A model generated the notes under the pieces. It did no database searches and was not told where the DNA came from. It saw nothing but the letters and a program-made list of their open reading frames with translations. Both the position numbers and the translations under genes were made by a program. Positions 1-9,335 of a DNA stretch of 64,000 nucleotides are shown piece by piece. Position 1 is the stretch's first letter, and the number at the start of each line of letters is the position of its first letter. The stretch comes from Symbiodinium natans (lineage: Eukaryota; Sar; Dinophyceae; Suessiales; Symbiodiniaceae), in assembly GCA_905221605.1 (NCBI GenBank), contig CAJNDS010002534.1, forward strand, positions 12,501 through 76,500, given 5' to 3'.

Positions 1-29
1 TTTAGGGTTTAGGGTTTAGGGTTTAGGGT
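1..29 (+). repeat. short TTTAGGG array at window edge
   Basis: Four TTTAGGG units open the window. A left chromosome end would show the C-rich strand (CCCTAAA) here, so this is an interstitial block or an inverted contig edge, not a cap seen from outside. Confidence 0.9.
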
Positions 30-42
30 GTGTCAGGGGAGG

Positions 43-79
43 GCGCGCGCTCGGGTGTGAAACACCCCGGGCCGCGCGC
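43..79. other. GC-rich inverted repeat
   Basis: The arms GCGCGCG..CGGGTGT and ACACCCCG..CGCGCGC are nearly complementary around a three-base loop, giving a strong hairpin inside a unique GC-rich island (30-120). No gene is seen; function unknown. Confidence 0.5.
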
Positions 80-197
80 TCGCGTTGCCCGTCAACCCAC
101 CCCGGCCACCCAAACTATACTCTATTAGGGTTTAGGGTTTATGGAATTTACTTTCTTGTGCTCTGATGCTTGCTTTGATGTTTTTAAAGTTGCGCTG

Positions 198-873
198 TTA
201 GGGTTTAAGCTGGGGTTGGGGGTAGCCTCGGCCCTTTTCGGGCCTTCGGCGTGTCAGGGCCCGTAGAGGCCCTTATTTATTTGAAGGTCAAGGAAACCCT
301 TTGTGTCTGCTCCTGGATTCCCCTTCTTAAGGGCCTCAATTAAGCATCGATTTCACTACCAAAAAATCGCATTTTTCATTGCGGGAACGGGCATCCTGGG
401 GTCCCCCTTCTTTTAGGGGGCCTTTTGAAGCCTTTTGAAGCATTTTGGTGGCTCTTGGGGTCTCTCGGGGCCTTGTTCGGACCTTCGGCGTGTCAGAGGT
501 TTTATTCATTTAAAGGTCAGGGAACCTATTAATGAGTTTTTCGCCAATGAGTATTTCAATCGCTAGGGTTTAAGCTCGGGTTCGGGGTAGCCTCGGCCCT
601 TTTCGGGCCTTCGGCAAGTTAGGGCCCGTAGAGGCCCTTATTTGCTTGAAGGCCTTCGCAGGGTTTTGCGGTGTTAGGGTTTAAGCTGGGGTTCGGGGTA
701 GCCTCGGCTCTTTTCGGGCCTTCGGCACGTTAGGGCCCGTAGAGGCCCTTATTTACTTGAAGGCCGTCGTAGGGTTTTGCGGTGTTAGGGTTTAGGTTGG
801 GGTTCGGGATAGCCTCGGTCCTTTCCGGGCCTTCGGCACGTCAGGGCCCGTAGAGGTCCTTGCTGATTTGAGG
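198..873. repeat. about 110-bp subtelomere-like tandem repeat
   Basis: Four clear copies start near 198, 563, 673 and 784; a degraded copy lies around 440-510. Each carries TTTAAGCTGGGGTTCGGGGT, then a GGCCC-TTTT-CGGGCC hairpin, then GGGCCCGTAGAGGCCCTT. The last three copies are regularly spaced at 110-111 bp. The unit contains one telomere-like TTAGGGTTTA, so it may have grown out of a telomeric block. No coding potential is evident. Confidence 0.8.
357..475 (+). repeat. copy 1 of a duplicated ~115-bp segment
   Basis: The segment carrying AATCGCATTTTTCATTG, CCCCCTTCTTTTAG and CCTTTTGAAGCCTTTTG recurs with small differences at 946-1060. It sits inside the 110-bp repeat field, so the whole first kilobase is a nested duplication. 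Confidence 0.75.
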
Positions 874-945
874 AAGCCATCGATTTCAGTACTAAAAAAG
901 AACATTTTTCATTACGGGCAGGGGTGCGTAAAACCATCGTTTTCA

Positions 946-1060
946 ATATTCAAAAATCGCATTTTTCATTGTGGGCACGGACAAATCTTATGGTCCCCCT
1001 TCTTTTAGTGGGCCTTTTGAAGCTTTTGAAGCCTTTTGGTGGTCTTGGCGCCTGTTGGGG
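946..1060 (+). repeat. copy 2 of the duplicated ~115-bp segment
   Basis: Matches 357-475 in order and orientation. It leads directly into the GGCCCTTGG minisatellite. Confidence 0.75.
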
Positions 1061-1084
1061 TCTTGGCCTAGAGAAGGGGCTTGG

Positions 1085-1430
1085 GTCGGTCCGAGGCCCT
1101 TGGCCTTGGTCAAGGGTGCCCACCAGGGGGCCCTTGGCCCGGGCGGCCCCTTGGCCTGGGGGGGCCCGAGACGCCTGGCCCTTGGCGGGGCCTGGCCCGC
1201 CCTTGGTTGGGTGCCGCGGGGCCAAAAAAAGCCTGGCGGGCCTGGTGCTTGGCCTCAAGGCCCTTGGCACGGGGGGGCCCTTGGCCCGCAGGCCATTGGG
1301 GGGGCCTTCGCGCCCTTCCCTTGGCCCGAGAGACCCTTGGCCCGGGGCCCTTGGCCCGGGGGCCCTTGGCCCGGGGGGCCCTTGGCCCGGGGTCCCTTGG
1401 CCTTGGGGGCCCTTGACCCAAGGGTGCCTT
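1085..1430. repeat. GGCCCTTGGCCCGGG minisatellite
   Basis: Degenerate 15-17 bp units built from CCCTTGGCC and runs of G or C. Both strands are open through it in several frames only because the composition lacks A/T-rich stops; the predicted peptides are Gly/Pro/Ala/Trp repeats without domain character. Confidence 0.75.
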
Positions 1431-1559
1431 GAAGGGCCCAAAATCACGAAATTGAGCAACCAGCCTCGCCAGCCTCCTGGTCCAGGAATGCAGCTACCAG
1501 GGACCAGGGGGCCCCCGGCCCGACAAACCCTGAACCCAAAACCCTGAACCACCTCCAGA

Positions 1560-1775
1560 GGCAAAGGGTTACCTCGCTAAAGGTGGTCTGGGTGCCAGCC
1601 ATCCCTTAGCCGAGTACTGACGTTGTCGTAAAAAAGGCCGATGTCCGTTGGCCTGTCCAGGACAGACGGTGAGGCTTAACCCTCACCTTTCCGTTTCTCT
1701 TTTCGCTTGGGCGCTCGGGCTGTAAGGCCCTCGGCCGAGCGTTCGGGGTCTGTCGCTCGACGGAAGCGACCCCTC
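1560..1775. other. unique stretch with hairpins
   Basis: Non-telomeric sequence with a perfect GGTGAG..CTCACC hairpin (near 1669-1688) and GC-rich inverted segments around 1705-1765. No recognisable gene or RNA family; a structured RNA is possible but unsupported. Confidence 0.35.
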
Positions 1776-1777
1776 AC

Positions 1778-2056
1778 TTAGTTTAGGGTTTAGGGCTTAG
1801 GGCTTAGGGTTTAGGGTTTGGGGTTTAGGGTTTAGGGTTTAGGGTTTAGGGTGTTCAGGGTTTAGGGTTTAGGGTGTAGGGTTTAGGGTTTGGGGTTTAG
1901 GGCTTAGGGTGTTCAGGGTTTAGGGTTTAGGGTTTAAGGTTTAGGGTTTAGGCTTTAGGGTTTAGGGTTTGGGGTTTAGGGTGTTCAGGGTTTAGGGTGC
2001 AGTCCTAATCCCTAACCCCTAACCCTGAAACCCTAAACCCTAAACCCTAAACCCAA
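1778..2056. repeat. telomere-type array, both orientations
   Basis: TTTAGGG units with TTTGGGG, TTCAGGG and GCTTAGG variants run to about 1997 and switch to CCCTAAA units at about 2008-2056. The switch is a back-to-back meeting of opposite telomeric strands. Confidence 0.9.
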
Positions 2057-2331
2057 GAGGGCTCAACGAAGCCAAGAATTGAGGGTGCCTTGGGCCTACT
2101 TGCGGGGGCACTCAAGTTCACAGTCTTTTGTCTCGGCTAGGAGCTCAACCAACCCTACAAGCAGTGAGGTCGAGCACAGGACGGAACCCTTCGACCCTAA
2201 ACCCTAAAACCCTGGAATCTTAGGGTAGTTTCATGGTGAGATGGAGTAGTGGGGTTCGAGTGCATGCAGTAGGGTCCACCAAAAGACTCCTTGAACCGGC
2301 GGCATTTGCATGGCTTTCATGGCTTTCGACT

Positions 2332-5013
2332 TCAGAACTCGCAGCACGCGTCTAGACCAGACACATGCACAACAACACGTGCATGCAAAAAACGCAAGCA
2401 CACAAGTCCAGTCGGCAAGTCAAAAGACTCCAAACTTTTGTTGAAGCTATGTCCAAAGATCAACGAGTGCAAGCTGCCCGGCAAGGTCACATGTTCCAAG
2501 CTCTGGTTGAAACACGCTCCGAAGCTCAGGGACTGCAAGCTGCCTGGCAAGGCCACATTCTCCAAGCTCTGGTTGAAAGCAAATCCGAAGCTCAAGGACT
2601 GCAAGCTGTCAGGCAAGGCCACATTCTCCAAACTCTGGTTGAAAGAGTCTCCCAAGATCAAGGACTGTAAGCTGCCAGGCAAGGCCACATTCGCCAAGCT
2701 TTGTTTGAAGTCGCCTCCGAAGCTCAAGAACTGCAAGCCATCAGGCAAGGCCACATTCTCCAAAGTCTGGTTGAAAGAATATCCGAAGCTCAAGGACTGC
2801 ATGCTGCCAGGAAAGGCCACATTCTCCAAGCCCTGGTTAAAAGCGAATCCGAAGCTCAAGGACTGCAAGCTGCCAGGCAAGGCCACATCTTTCAAGCTCT
2901 GGTTGAAGCGATACCCGAAGCTCAAGGACTGCAAGCTGCCAGGCAAGGCCACATTCTCCAAGCTCTGGTTGAAAGAGTCTCCGAAGCTCAAGGACTGTAA
3001 GCTGCCAGGCAAGGCCACATTCTCCAAGCTCTGGTTGAAATCGCCTCCGAAGCTCAAGGATTGCAAGCTGCCCGGCAAGGCCACATTCGCAAAGCTCTGG
3101 TCGAAATCGCCTCCGAAGCTCAAGGACTGCAAGCTGCCACGCAAGGCCACATTCTCCAAACTCTGGTTGAATTTCCGCCCGAAACTCAAGGACTGCAAGC
3201 TGCCAGGCAAGGCCACATTCTCCAAGCTCTGTTTGAAATCGTCTCCGAAGCTCAAGGACAGCAAGCTGCCAGGCAAGGCAACATTCTCCAAGCTCTGGTT
3301 GAAAGCTTTTCCGAAGCTCAAGGTCTGCAAGCTGCCAGGCAAGGCCACATTCTCCAAGCTCTGGTTGAAAGCAAATGCGAAGCTCAAGGACTGCAAGCTG
3401 CCAGGCAAGGCCACATTCTCCAAACTCTGGTTGAAGCAGTCTCCGAAGCTCAAGGAAAATAAGCTGCCAGGCAAGGCCACATTCGCCAAGCTTTGGTTGA
3501 AACGCACTCCAAAGCTCAAGGACTGCAAGCTGTCAGGCAAGGCCACATTCTCCAAACTCTGGTTGAAAGAATGTCCGAGGCTCAAGGACTGCAAGCTGCC
3601 AGGCAAGGCCACATTTTCCAAGCTCTGGTTGAAGCGATACCCGAAGCTCAAGGACTGCAAGCAGCCAGGCAAGGCCACATTCTCCAAGCTCTGGTTGAAC
3701 CAGTCTCCAAAGCTCAAGGACTGCTGCCTGCCAGGCAAGGCCACATTCTCCAAGCTCTGGTTGAAATCGTCTCCGAAGCTCAAGGACAGCAAGCTGCCAG
3801 GCAAGGCAACATTCTCCAAGCTCTGGTTGAAAGCTTTTCCGAAGCTCAAGGTCTGCAAGCTGCCAGGCAAGGCCACATTCTCCAAGCTCTGGTTGAAAGC
3901 AAATGCGAAGCTCAAGGACTGCAAGCTGCCAGGCAAGGCCACATTCTCCAAACTCTGGTTGAAGCAGTCTCCGAAGCTCAAGGAAAATAAGCTGCCAGGC
4001 AAGGCCACATTCGCCAAGCTTTGGTTGAAACGCACTCCAAAGCTCAAGGACTGCAAGCTGTCAGGCAAGGCCACATTCTCCAAACTCTGGTTGAAAGAAT
4101 GTCCGAGGCTCAAGGACTGCAAGCTGCCAGGCAAGGCCACATTTTCCAAGCTCTGGTTGAAGCGATACCCGAAGCTCAAGGACTGCAAGCAGCCAGGCAA
4201 GGCCACATTCTCCAAGCTCTGGTTGAACCAGTCTCCAAAGCTCAAGGACTGCTGCCTGCCAGGCAAGGCCACATTCTCCAAGCTCTGGTTGAAATCGTCT
4301 CCGAAGCTCAAGGACAGCAAGCTGCCAGGCAAGGCAACATTCTCCAAGCTCTGGTTGAAAGCTTTTCCGAAGCTCAAGGTCTGCAAGCTGCCAGGCAAGG
4401 CCACATTGTCCAAACTCTGGTTGAAAGCGCGGCCGAAGCTCAAGGACTGCAGGTTCTTTGGCAGTTCAACCTTCTCAAGACTGTGCTCACCGTAATATTC
4501 CAAAGAAGAGATTGCGTCTTTTGCCTGCACGTCCATCACACTCAGGCGTTGGCCTTCACTGGCTCGCAGAAACGCAGCTGCTGCGTGCCCCGCACCAACC
4601 TGGGTCGGGCCCTTAAACCCTCTGCTAGCAATAGGATCCTCTTGATTACACCCAATTATAAGGGAAAACATAGCCATGCCAAGAGCAACCTGTTGAACTA
4701 CGTACGTGATGGCATCGACTTGAGCTTGCTCCAACAGCGGCTTGGAATCGTCCAGGCCATTGCCGCCAGCCGCCAGGACAAGCATGCCACCCAGCCGCAG
4801 GCAGATCCTTCCCGCGACGCTCTTGCGCAAGTCTTCCACAGTCATGTCGTCTTCAAGAGGAAGCTGCAGTTCTGAACCATCGAGACCACAAACCGTCAAC
4901 TGTCGCGGGGCAGTAGGGCCATCAAACTCGTCAAGGCACTCACGAAGAACCTTCGGTTCTTCTTGAGTCAACCCGCCAAGCATGGCCCGAAATCTTGGTG
5001 CGAGGTCAGCCAT
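2332..5013 (-). CDS. ubiquitin-like domain / FNIP-type repeat protein (copy 1)
   Basis: Read from the ATG at 5013 to TGA at 2332-2334, 893 codons are open. Residues about 38-108 resemble a ubiquitin-like fold (LTVCGLDGSELQLPLEDDMT, then VEDLRKSV, LVLAAGG and a hydrophobic YVVQQ end). Residues 109-138 are very probably an in-frame 90-bp intron (4600-4689), leaving an 863-residue protein. From about residue 175 there are roughly 30 repeats of 22 residues with consensus FNQSLENVALPGSLQSLSFG plus two variable residues, close to the FNIP/leucine-rich repeat pattern known from Dictyostelium. The tail (LPTGLVC..VVVH) is shared with the paralogue at 37221-39541. The start is the first ATG after an upstream in-frame TAA, and GGC CCC ATG GCT GAC is conserved in the paralogue, where it is internal; the true 5' end may differ because dinoflagellate mRNAs receive a trans-spliced leader. 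Likely a binding scaffold; partner unknown. Confidence 0.85.
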   Translation of the reverse strand: MADLAPRFRAMLGGLTQEEPKVLRECLDEFDGPTAPRQLTVCGLDGSELQLPLEDDMTVEDLRKSVAGRICLRLGGMLVLAAGGNGLDDSKPLLEQAQVDAITYVVQQVALGMAMFSLIIGCNQEDPIASRGFKGPTQVGAGHAAAAFLRASEGQRLSVMDVQAKDAISSLEYYGEHSLEKVELPKNLQSLSFGRAFNQSLDNVALPGSLQTLSFGKAFNQSLENVALPGSLLSLSFGDDFNQSLENVALPGRQQSLSFGDWFNQSLENVALPGCLQSLSFGYRFNQSLENVALPGSLQSLSLGHSFNQSLENVALPDSLQSLSFGVRFNQSLANVALPGSLFSLSFGDCFNQSLENVALPGSLQSLSFAFAFNQSLENVALPGSLQTLSFGKAFNQSLENVALPGSLLSLSFGDDFNQSLENVALPGRQQSLSFGDWFNQSLENVALPGCLQSLSFGYRFNQSLENVALPGSLQSLSLGHSFNQSLENVALPDSLQSLSFGVRFNQSLANVALPGSLFSLSFGDCFNQSLENVALPGSLQSLSFAFAFNQSLENVALPGSLQTLSFGKAFNQSLENVALPGSLLSLSFGDDFKQSLENVALPGSLQSLSFGRKFNQSLENVALRGSLQSLSFGGDFDQSFANVALPGSLQSLSFGGDFNQSLENVALPGSLQSLSFGDSFNQSLENVALPGSLQSLSFGYRFNQSLKDVALPGSLQSLSFGFAFNQGLENVAFPGSMQSLSFGYSFNQTLENVALPDGLQFLSFGGDFKQSLANVALPGSLQSLILGDSFNQSLENVALPDSLQSLSFGFAFNQSLENVALPGSLQSLSFGACFNQSLEHVTLPGSLHSLIFGHSFNKSLESFDLPTGLVCLRFLHARVVVHVSGLDACCEF
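3235..4410 (-). repeat. 528-bp higher-order repeat inside the FNIP array
   Basis: Eight consecutive 66-bp units (528 bp) at 3235-3762 are repeated at 3763-4290, with a partial third copy from 4291. By eye copies 1 and 2 are identical, whereas neighbouring 66-bp units differ at many sites. This indicates recent unequal exchange or slippage that lengthened the protein by 176 residues. Confidence 0.9.
4600..4689 (-). other. 90-bp intron of FNIP gene 1
   Basis: Minus-strand boundaries are CAACAG|GTTGCTCTTGG and CCGACCCAG|GTTGGTGC. Removing it joins VVQQ to VGAGHAAAAF. The paralogue needs the same splice to restore its frame (39027-39121). Being 30 codons long without a stop, retention here would be silent for frame. 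The direct repeat GTTG at both junctions leaves the exact cut slightly ambiguous. Confidence 0.75.
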
Positions 5014-5091
5014 GGGGCCATGCTCGTAAGCCCGAAGCCTTAGCCCAAAAGGGATAGCGCAGTATTATTCTAGCAGCTTTTACATTTATCT

Positions 5092-5120
5092 ATATGGGGG
5101 TTTACGAAAATAGGGGACCC
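5092..5120. repeat. dispersed 28-bp repeat, copy 1
   Basis: GGGGTTTACGAAAATAGGG followed by GACCCC is found almost unchanged at 56886-56913. The GGGGTT/AACCCC ends are partly inverted, suggesting another small element. Confidence 0.55.
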
Positions 5121-5123
5121 CCA

Positions 5124-5610
5124 TTACAGATCTAAACCCTAAACCCTAAACCCTAAACCCTAAACCCCGGAGCCCGAACCCGAGACTCAACGGTTTGGGG
5201 GTCTAGGGGTTCAGGGTTTATGGGGTTCAGGGTTTATGGGGTTTAGGGGTTTAGGGTTTAGGGTTTAGGGTTTAGGGTTTAGGGTTTAGGGTTTAGGGTT
5301 GTCGTGTTGGTGAGGCTTGCGATATCGCCGGTATATTTGGCGGCGTGTACCTGGGTTTTGTTTTACGTGCTCTTCGCATGTCACGTGGTGGTTGCTTCTG
5401 GTTGCTGGATGTTGGGTTGGTTGTTCTTGTGCATCATCTTGCCCTTCTACGCAAATCGCTCTCTTGATTTACATTGACTTGCAGAAGATGCAGCGTTCCC
5501 GGGTTAACGAAAACCCTAAGCCCTAAACCCTAAACCCTAAACCCTAAACCCTAAACCCTAAACCCTAAACCCTAAACCCTAAACCCTAAACCCTAAACCC
5601 TAAACCCCAC
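5124..5610. repeat. telomere-type arrays around a small unique island
   Basis: CCCTAAA units (5132-5166), then TTTAGGG units (5232-5298), a unique 5299-5508 segment, then CCCTAAA units (5515-5606). The unique segment has a short plus-strand open frame whose end is telomeric; I do not consider it a gene. Confidence 0.85.
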
Positions 5611-5847
5611 CCTCCTCCCAACACCCGAACCCCTGAACCCCTAAACCCCTTGGGCCCTAGCCTCTTACACACTAAGCCCCTACACCCTAGGCTCGAAACT
5701 TTTGAACCCTACAACTCTAGCCATAAACCCCCTAAACCCTACACTCTTAAACCTTGCACTCTTAAACCCTTAACCTTAAACCTTAAACCCTAAACCCTAA
5801 ACCCTAAACCCAAAACCCTAAATCCTAAATCCTAAACCCCCAAAAAG

Positions 5848-5912
5848 CGGCGCTGGGCGCCCTACGTGCTGCAGTGCGGCAGCGGTATCTCCTCGCCGTT
5901 GGTCGTGACCTT
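5848..5912 (+). other. candidate exon island
   Basis: GC-rich island between CCCTAAA (left) and GTAGG/TTTAGGG (right). On the plus strand AAAAAG| is followed by an open frame (RRWAPYVLQCGSGISSPLVV) and |GTAGGATTG. The minus strand is also open (VTTNGEEIPLPHCS), so strand is uncertain. No family recognised. Confidence 0.35.
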
Positions 5913-6853
5913 GTAGGATTGTAGGACTTTGAAGGATTTAAGGGTTTAGGAGTTTAGGGTGTAGGAGTTTAGGGTTTAGGGTTAAGGGTTTAGGGTTTGT
6001 AGGACTTTGAAGGGATTTCGAGGGGTTTAGAGTTGCGGTGTAGGAGTTTAGGGTTTAGGGTTCAGGGTGTAGGAGTTTAGGGTTTAAAATTTATAATTTG
6101 GAGCTGAGGGTTCGGGTTTGGGGCTTAGGGTGTAGGGTTTATAGGGTTTAGGGCTTAGGGCTTAGGGCTTAGGGTATAGGGTTTAGGGCTTGGGGTTTAG
6201 GGATTCGGGTTTAGGGCTTAGGGTTTAGGGTTTAGAGTGGAGGCCTTTGAGGGGCTTCGAGTTTGGGGGTTTGGTTTAGGGCCTTGGGGGGGCGTAGCGT
6301 TTAGGCGTGAGGGTTCAGGGCTTATAAGTGCCTGTTAGGGTTTGGGGACTAGGGGTTTAGTGGGCTTAGGGCTGTTTAGGGTGTGGTTTAAGCTTAGGGC
6401 TGGGCGAATAGCGCCCCACTCGCCTGATTCTGCATATCTTCTGGAGCTGCCCCCAAACCCCACCACAAGGATTCTTAACTCAGAGCCAGGTTTAGGGTTT
6501 AGGGTTTCGGGTTTAGGGTTTGGGGTTTAGGGTTTAGGGTGCTGAGGCCTGACATCCCCGTGGCTATACCACCCTCGTGCTCCCGAACCTCCCCAAAAAC
6601 CCTAAAACCGGACCCTAAACCCTAAACCCTAAACCCCTGAACCCTAAACCCTAAGCCCAAACACACTAAACGCCTATGAAACTGGGGTTCAGGGTTTATG
6701 AAGGGCATAGCGGCGCAAACCACAAAAGCCCGAGCCCCAAAACCCATACGTCCTAACAACTAATTAACAACCTTAAGCCCTAAACCCCAAACCCCAAACC
6801 CTAAACCCTAAACCCTAAACCCTAAACTCCCACAAAGAATCCCAAACCCGCAG

Positions 6854-6931
6854 CCGGGCGGTTGCTGGGAGCCCCCTACGCTCACGTAGCATGGTACGGA
6901 GTGGCAGACGACGCCCTGCCGGGAGCTATGG
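6854..6931 (+). other. candidate exon island
   Basis: CCCGCAG| precedes a plus-strand frame containing LLGAPYAHVAWYGVADDALP; it ends at ATGG|GTTTGCGG, where telomeric sequence begins. Telomeric flanks are CCCTAAA left and TTTAGGG right. The minus strand is also open, so orientation is tentative. Confidence 0.35.
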
Positions 6932-7397
6932 GTTTGCGGTTTGGGGTTTAGGGTTTAGGGCTAGGGTTTAGGGTTTAGGGCTAGGGTTTAGGGTTTGGGG
7001 TTTAGGGGTTAGGGTTTAGGGATTGGGGTTTCAGGTTTAGGGTTTGGGGGTTTAGGATTTAGGGTTTGGGGGTTAGGGCTTAGGTATAGGGGTTTGGGGT
7101 TTAGGGTTTGGGGCTTGGGGTTTAGGGTTTGGGGTTTAGGCTTGAGAGTGTTTGGGATTTCGGGTTGAGGGTTTTGGGGTTTAGAGTGTCGGGCTTTCGG
7201 GATTTGGGGGTTGAGGCGGGAAACTTTGGGGGGGTGGGAGGCCTTGTTGCAAGCTGCAGGGGCCCACCCCAAACCCTAAACCCTAAACCCCAAACCCTAA
7301 ACCCTCAACCCTTTACCAGCGCGGGCTCCTCTAGGGTTCAGGGCTCCGTAGGCTGCTGCATCTGCAGCTGCTATTCAGGGTTTAGGGTTGAGGTTTA

Positions 7398-7490
7398 GGG
7401 CTCAGGGCTCAGGGCTCAGGGCTCAGGGCTCAGGGCTCAGGGCTCAGGGCTCAGGGCTCAGGGCTCAGGGCTCAGGGCTCAGGGCTTAGG
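7398..7490 (+). repeat. CTCAGGG heptamer array
   Basis: About twelve near-perfect CTCAGGG units, then CTTAGGG, next to normal TTTAGGG units: a variant heptamer that has been amplified locally. Confidence 0.9.
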
Positions 7491-7664
7491 GCTTAGGGCT
7501 TAGGGCGTTGGGTTTAGGATTTAGCGTTTAGCGTTTAGCGTTTAGGGTTTAGCGTTTAGGGTTTAGGGTTTAGGGCTCCTCTCACCGCACATCTCATGAC
7601 ACACGCTGGCCCAAGGAAGCGCAGCTGGCTTGAGGCACAGTGGGGGGTCATGGTACGTTTAAGG

Positions 7665-7802
7665 GGTTCTGAAGGGAGGGGGATTCAAGGGGTATGTAAC
7701 CCAAGGTGACCTAAGACTCCCCCACTACTCCCTAAGGCTCCCAAAGTTCCCTAAGGTTCCCTAAATACCCACCCCCCTTGAACCTGCCCCCCTTAAGAAC
7801 CC
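7665..7802. mobile_element. family V inverted-repeat element
   Basis: Left end GGTTCTGAAGGGAGGGGGAT and right end complementary to it (TTGAACCTGCCCCCCTTAAG then AACC) bracket about 137 bp with repeated CCCTAAGGTTCC-type internal motifs. Related copies lie at 13332, 14641, 17006 and 21812. No coding capacity; non-autonomous. Confidence 0.75.
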
Positions 7803-8007
7803 TAGAATACTTACCAACTGTACTTATAAGTGTACTTATAATGGTAGTTATACCTATTTTAGGGTTTGGGTTTAGGGTCTACTTGGAGGTTCATAATACT
7901 TGCTACCCAACTGTAACTGTACTTAACATAAGGCACTGTTTAGAGCTTCTTGTGTTTCTTATAAGTACAGTTCTAACTGGTTAATAAGTACCACGAACCT
8001 CCAAGCA
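7803..8007. mobile_element. family III element, one half copy plus one full copy
   Basis: 7881-8007 has ends ACTTGGAGGTTCATAATACT and the complement of AGTACCACGAACCTCCAAGC, with internal ACTGTACTTATAA motifs in inverted array. The preceding 7803-7862 is the left half of another copy, cut off where TTTAGGGTTTGGGTTTAGGG begins. It abuts the family V element at 7665-7802. Confidence 0.7.
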
Positions 8008-8180
8008 GTGGGTTTACCTAAGGGTTACCTAGAAGGGACCCTGAATCTTGTTCCCCTATATACCCCACACCCTAAGCCCTAAGCCCTAAGCCCTAAGCCC
8101 TAAACCCTGAACCCTAAACCCTAAACCCTAAATATAGCCCCCGTAGAGCCCTGAAGCCCTGATTTTCCCCTCCTCCCTCA

Positions 8181-8240
8181 ACTGGGCCTCAGCCGCCGAG
8201 CTGGGCTGCTCACAGGTGGCACCCTCGCCTGGCTACAGTC
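8181..8240 (+). other. candidate exon island
   Basis: Preceded by a pyrimidine-rich TTTTCCCCTCCTCCCTCAAC tract; plus frame NWASAAELGCSQVAPSPGYS reaches AGTC|GTTTAGGG. CCCTAAA left and TTTAGGG right. Short and unrecognised. Confidence 0.35.
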
Positions 8241-8876
8241 GTTTAGGGTTTCGGGTTAGGGGTTAGGGTTTAGGGTTTAGGGTTTAGGGATTAGGGTTTA
8301 GGTATTTTCTGAAGCTGGATGTGTTTTCTGACGCTGGATTCACTAGGTGAAGTGGGACATTGTCGTCCTCCAGCGGTGAGACATAACCGTGGCACCGCGT
8401 CCCACTTCTGGACGTTGACGTAGGTTTGGGGCTTAGGGTTTAGGGTTTGGGGTTTGGGGTTTAGGATTTAGGGTTCAGGGTTCATGGTTCAGGGTTTAGG
8501 GTTTAGGTTTGGGGCTTAGGGTTCCAAAATGCAGACTTAAGTTCAGGGGACTCCATGTTAGGGGTCTAGGGATTCGGGTTGAGGACTTGGCTTGGCTTGA
8601 GGGTGTAGGGCAGAATGTTGGATCCGCATAGTACTAGGGTTTAGGGTTTAGGGTGACTAGTGGGGTGCAGGCTCGGGTCCGCAATTGTAAGTCAAGTCTT
8701 CCGAAATTTCGTGCGGCCTGCCTTCAAAATCAATTGCCGGGCCTCGCAGACCTCATCCTTTCTGTGACCGAACAAAAGGGCCTTAGGGCCCTAAACCCTA
8801 AGCCCTAAGCCCTAAACCGTTAATTCTAAACCCTAAACCCTACACCCAAAATCCTATACCCTAAACCTATCTAGTT

Positions 8877-8999
8877 AAGGCGCAGGAGTATCTTGTCGAG
8901 AGTTGGGTTCTTCTTGGTTGGAGTTACAGGCACTGGACCGACGTGGAAACGAACCCAAAGCCCTGCGCAGACGGGGTCACTTGCGTGGGCCTAGGCTGA
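8877..8999 (+). other. coding-like island ending in a stop
   Basis: Plus frame of 40 codons (AQEYLVESWVLLGWSYRHWT, then DVETNPKPC) ends in TGA. The minus strand also holds an open stretch behind a CTGCGCAG acceptor-like site (RFHVGPVPVTPTKKNP, stop TAG near 8870). One of the two may be a terminal exon or a gene fragment. Confidence 0.35.
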
Positions 9000-9335
9000 A
9001 GGGTTCCGGGTTCAGGGCGTATGGGGTTTAGGGTTTTAGGGTTTTAGGGTTTTAGGGTTCTAGGGTTTTAGGGTTTTAGGGTTTAGGGTTTAGGGTTTTA
9101 GGGTTTACGGTTTAGGGTTTAGGATTTAGGGTTTTAGGGTTTAGGGTTTTAGGGTTTTAGGGTTTACGGTTTAGGGTTTAGGATTTAGGGTTTAGGGCTT
9201 AGGGCTCCCTAAAAGCCCGAGAGCCTACCGCGGCATCCGAAGTGGCGGCCCAGGGGAAGTGAAAGCGAGGGGGCGGCCGGGCCTCCAACCGGCGCACGGA
9301 ATGAGAGGTCCCAATTTTAGGGTTTAGGGTTTAGG

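Larger units (their letters stand above)
5611..7397. other. degenerate telomeric mosaic
   Basis: Heptamers in both orientations with many single-base variants (CCCTTAAC, TTTAGGAG, GTTTGGGG) enclose unique patches. Apart from two candidate exon islands (5848-5912 and 6854-6931) I see no gene; short open frames end in Asn-Pro-Lys-Pro because CCCTAAACCC supplies the final codons and stop. Confidence 0.7.

Noticed and set aside
1-29. Window begins at a real chromosome end
   Set aside because: Only four units, and the G-rich strand at the left edge is the wrong orientation for a left telomere.
924-1564. Overlapping 100-200 codon frames on both strands
   Set aside because: Driven by the GGCCCTTGG minisatellite; Gly/Pro/Trp-rich, no domain, and the 3' end is telomeric.
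2291-4495. 734-codon plus-strand frame over the FNIP array
   Set aside because: It is the antisense shadow of a 66-bp repeat; the minus frame has the ubiquitin-like domain, conserved tail and a paralogue with the same structure.
2332-4500. Regular direct repeats suggesting a CRISPR array
   Set aside because: The 66-bp units have no repeat/spacer structure and encode an in-frame 22-residue protein repeat.
7009-7272. Many short frames ending Asn-Pro-Lys-Pro
   Set aside because: CCCAAACCCTAA-type repeats encode this ending and its stop in every frame; they are not genes.
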